Both the position numbers and the translations under genes were made by a program. 33,717 bases of DNA from the NCBI GenBank assembly GCA_938084885.1, contig CALKGG010000096.1:1-33717 (forward strand), given 5' to 3'. The stretch comes from an uncultured Acidimicrobiales bacterium. GTDB lineage: Bacteria; Actinomycetota; Acidimicrobiia; Acidimicrobiales; SHLQ01. Below the pieces are notes generated by a model, which was given only the letters and a program-made list of their open reading frames with translations, did no database searches and had not been told where the DNA came from. This document shows positions 33,468 to 33,717 of this stretch, one piece after another. Position 1 is the stretch's first letter, and every line of letters starts with the position of its first letter.

Positions 33468-33717
33468 TCAGGGTGCGGCCACGAACTGCTCGGATGCAAA
33501 CGTTTCGGAGTTGTTCTTGACGGCTGTGTCGTATCTCACCACGAGCCGTCCTGCAGACCACGCAACGATGAAGTAAAGCGCACCCACCAAAAGGTATGTC
33601 GCGACCCAAAACGGTGCGTTCCCAACGTCGCCGCCGAGCGCTACCTGAGCGTTGGTCGTGAGATCGCTAACCCCAAGAACCACGACGACCGACGAGTCTT
33701 TGAACACGGTCACGGCT
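33468..33717 (-). CDS. Amino-acid ABC transporter permease, C-terminal part (5' end outside window)
   Basis: Only the last 82 residues are present; the frame runs off the right edge. VFKDSSVVVVLGVSDLT followed by a hydrophobic segment and the final helix (ATYLLVGALYFIVAWSAGRLV) matches the end of His/Glu/Gln-type permeases, which place FKDTSL-like sequence after the EAA loop. The gene precedes the solute-binding lipoprotein gene by 38 nt on the same strand. The ATPase partner is not visible; it may lie to the right. Confidence 0.88.
   Translation of the reverse strand, partial: AVTVFKDSSVVVVLGVSDLTTNAQVALGGDVGNAPFWVATYLLVGALYFIVAWSAGRLVVRYDTAVKNNSETFASEQFVAAP

Overview
The window looks like a chromosomal segment of a GC-rich actinobacterium, most likely of the class Acidimicrobiia. 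The evidence is the actinobacterial type of DapD, RNase J in place of RNase E, and the minus-strand order rpsO, pnp, M16 peptidase (pepR), dapB, dapA, rnj, ftsK, pgsA, cinA. From general knowledge this is close to the mycobacterial and streptomycete arrangement, but without thyX, clgR or recA. The genus is not determined. GTG starts are common. There are no tRNA or rRNA genes, CRISPR arrays or intact insertion sequences. No gene-free stretch exceeds 300 bases; the longest is the 271-base rpsO-pnp spacer.

Layout. (1) 1-3189, plus strand: a GH36 alpha-galactosidase cut by the window edge, then a sugar-ABC ATPase of the MalK/UgpC/MsiK type with its own promoter and no permease beside it. (2) 3254-5715: dapD on minus, divergent from msrB, an unknown 147-residue protein and a MaoC-type hydratase. 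(3) 5724-22287, all minus: the housekeeping cluster pepR, GGDEF-EAL regulator, methyltransferase, dapB, GNAT-like protein, SURF1, dapA, rnj, ftsK, Na+/Ca2+-type exchanger, rimO, pgsA, cinA. Many junctions overlap or nearly touch (dapA/rnj TAATG, rimO/pgsA ATGA, pgsA/cinA 3 nt). (4) 22488-23396, plus strand: a single PhyH-type dioxygenase gene set between pepR and pnp, with a palindrome-rich upstream region. (5) 23520-26508, minus: rpsO and pnp, separated by a leader carrying a tandem series of perfect stem-loops. (6) 26692-33717, minus: an operon-like chain of amino-acid ABC permease (partial), solute-binding lipoprotein, DoxX-like protein, processive GT2 glycosyltransferase, DUF2064-GT2 fusion, methylthioinosine/purine-nucleoside phosphorylase and MTA/SAH deaminase. 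Three successive ATGA overlaps and one 2-nt gap join the last five.

How the genes work together. dapA, dapB and dapD give successive steps of the succinylase branch of diaminopimelate/lysine synthesis. rpsO, pnp and rnj cover translation and RNA decay. The deaminase and phosphorylase pair suggests 5'-methylthioadenosine salvage by deamination first, then phosphorolysis of methylthioinosine. The two glycosyltransferase genes suggest surface glycan or glycolipid synthesis.

The most notable unexplained structures are the six-hairpin pnp leader, a three-segment alternative-pairing arrangement between the SURF1 gene and dapA, a 16-bp palindrome over the methyltransferase start codon, and palindromes upstream of the dioxygenase gene. 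All structural readings were made by eye and have not been computed.
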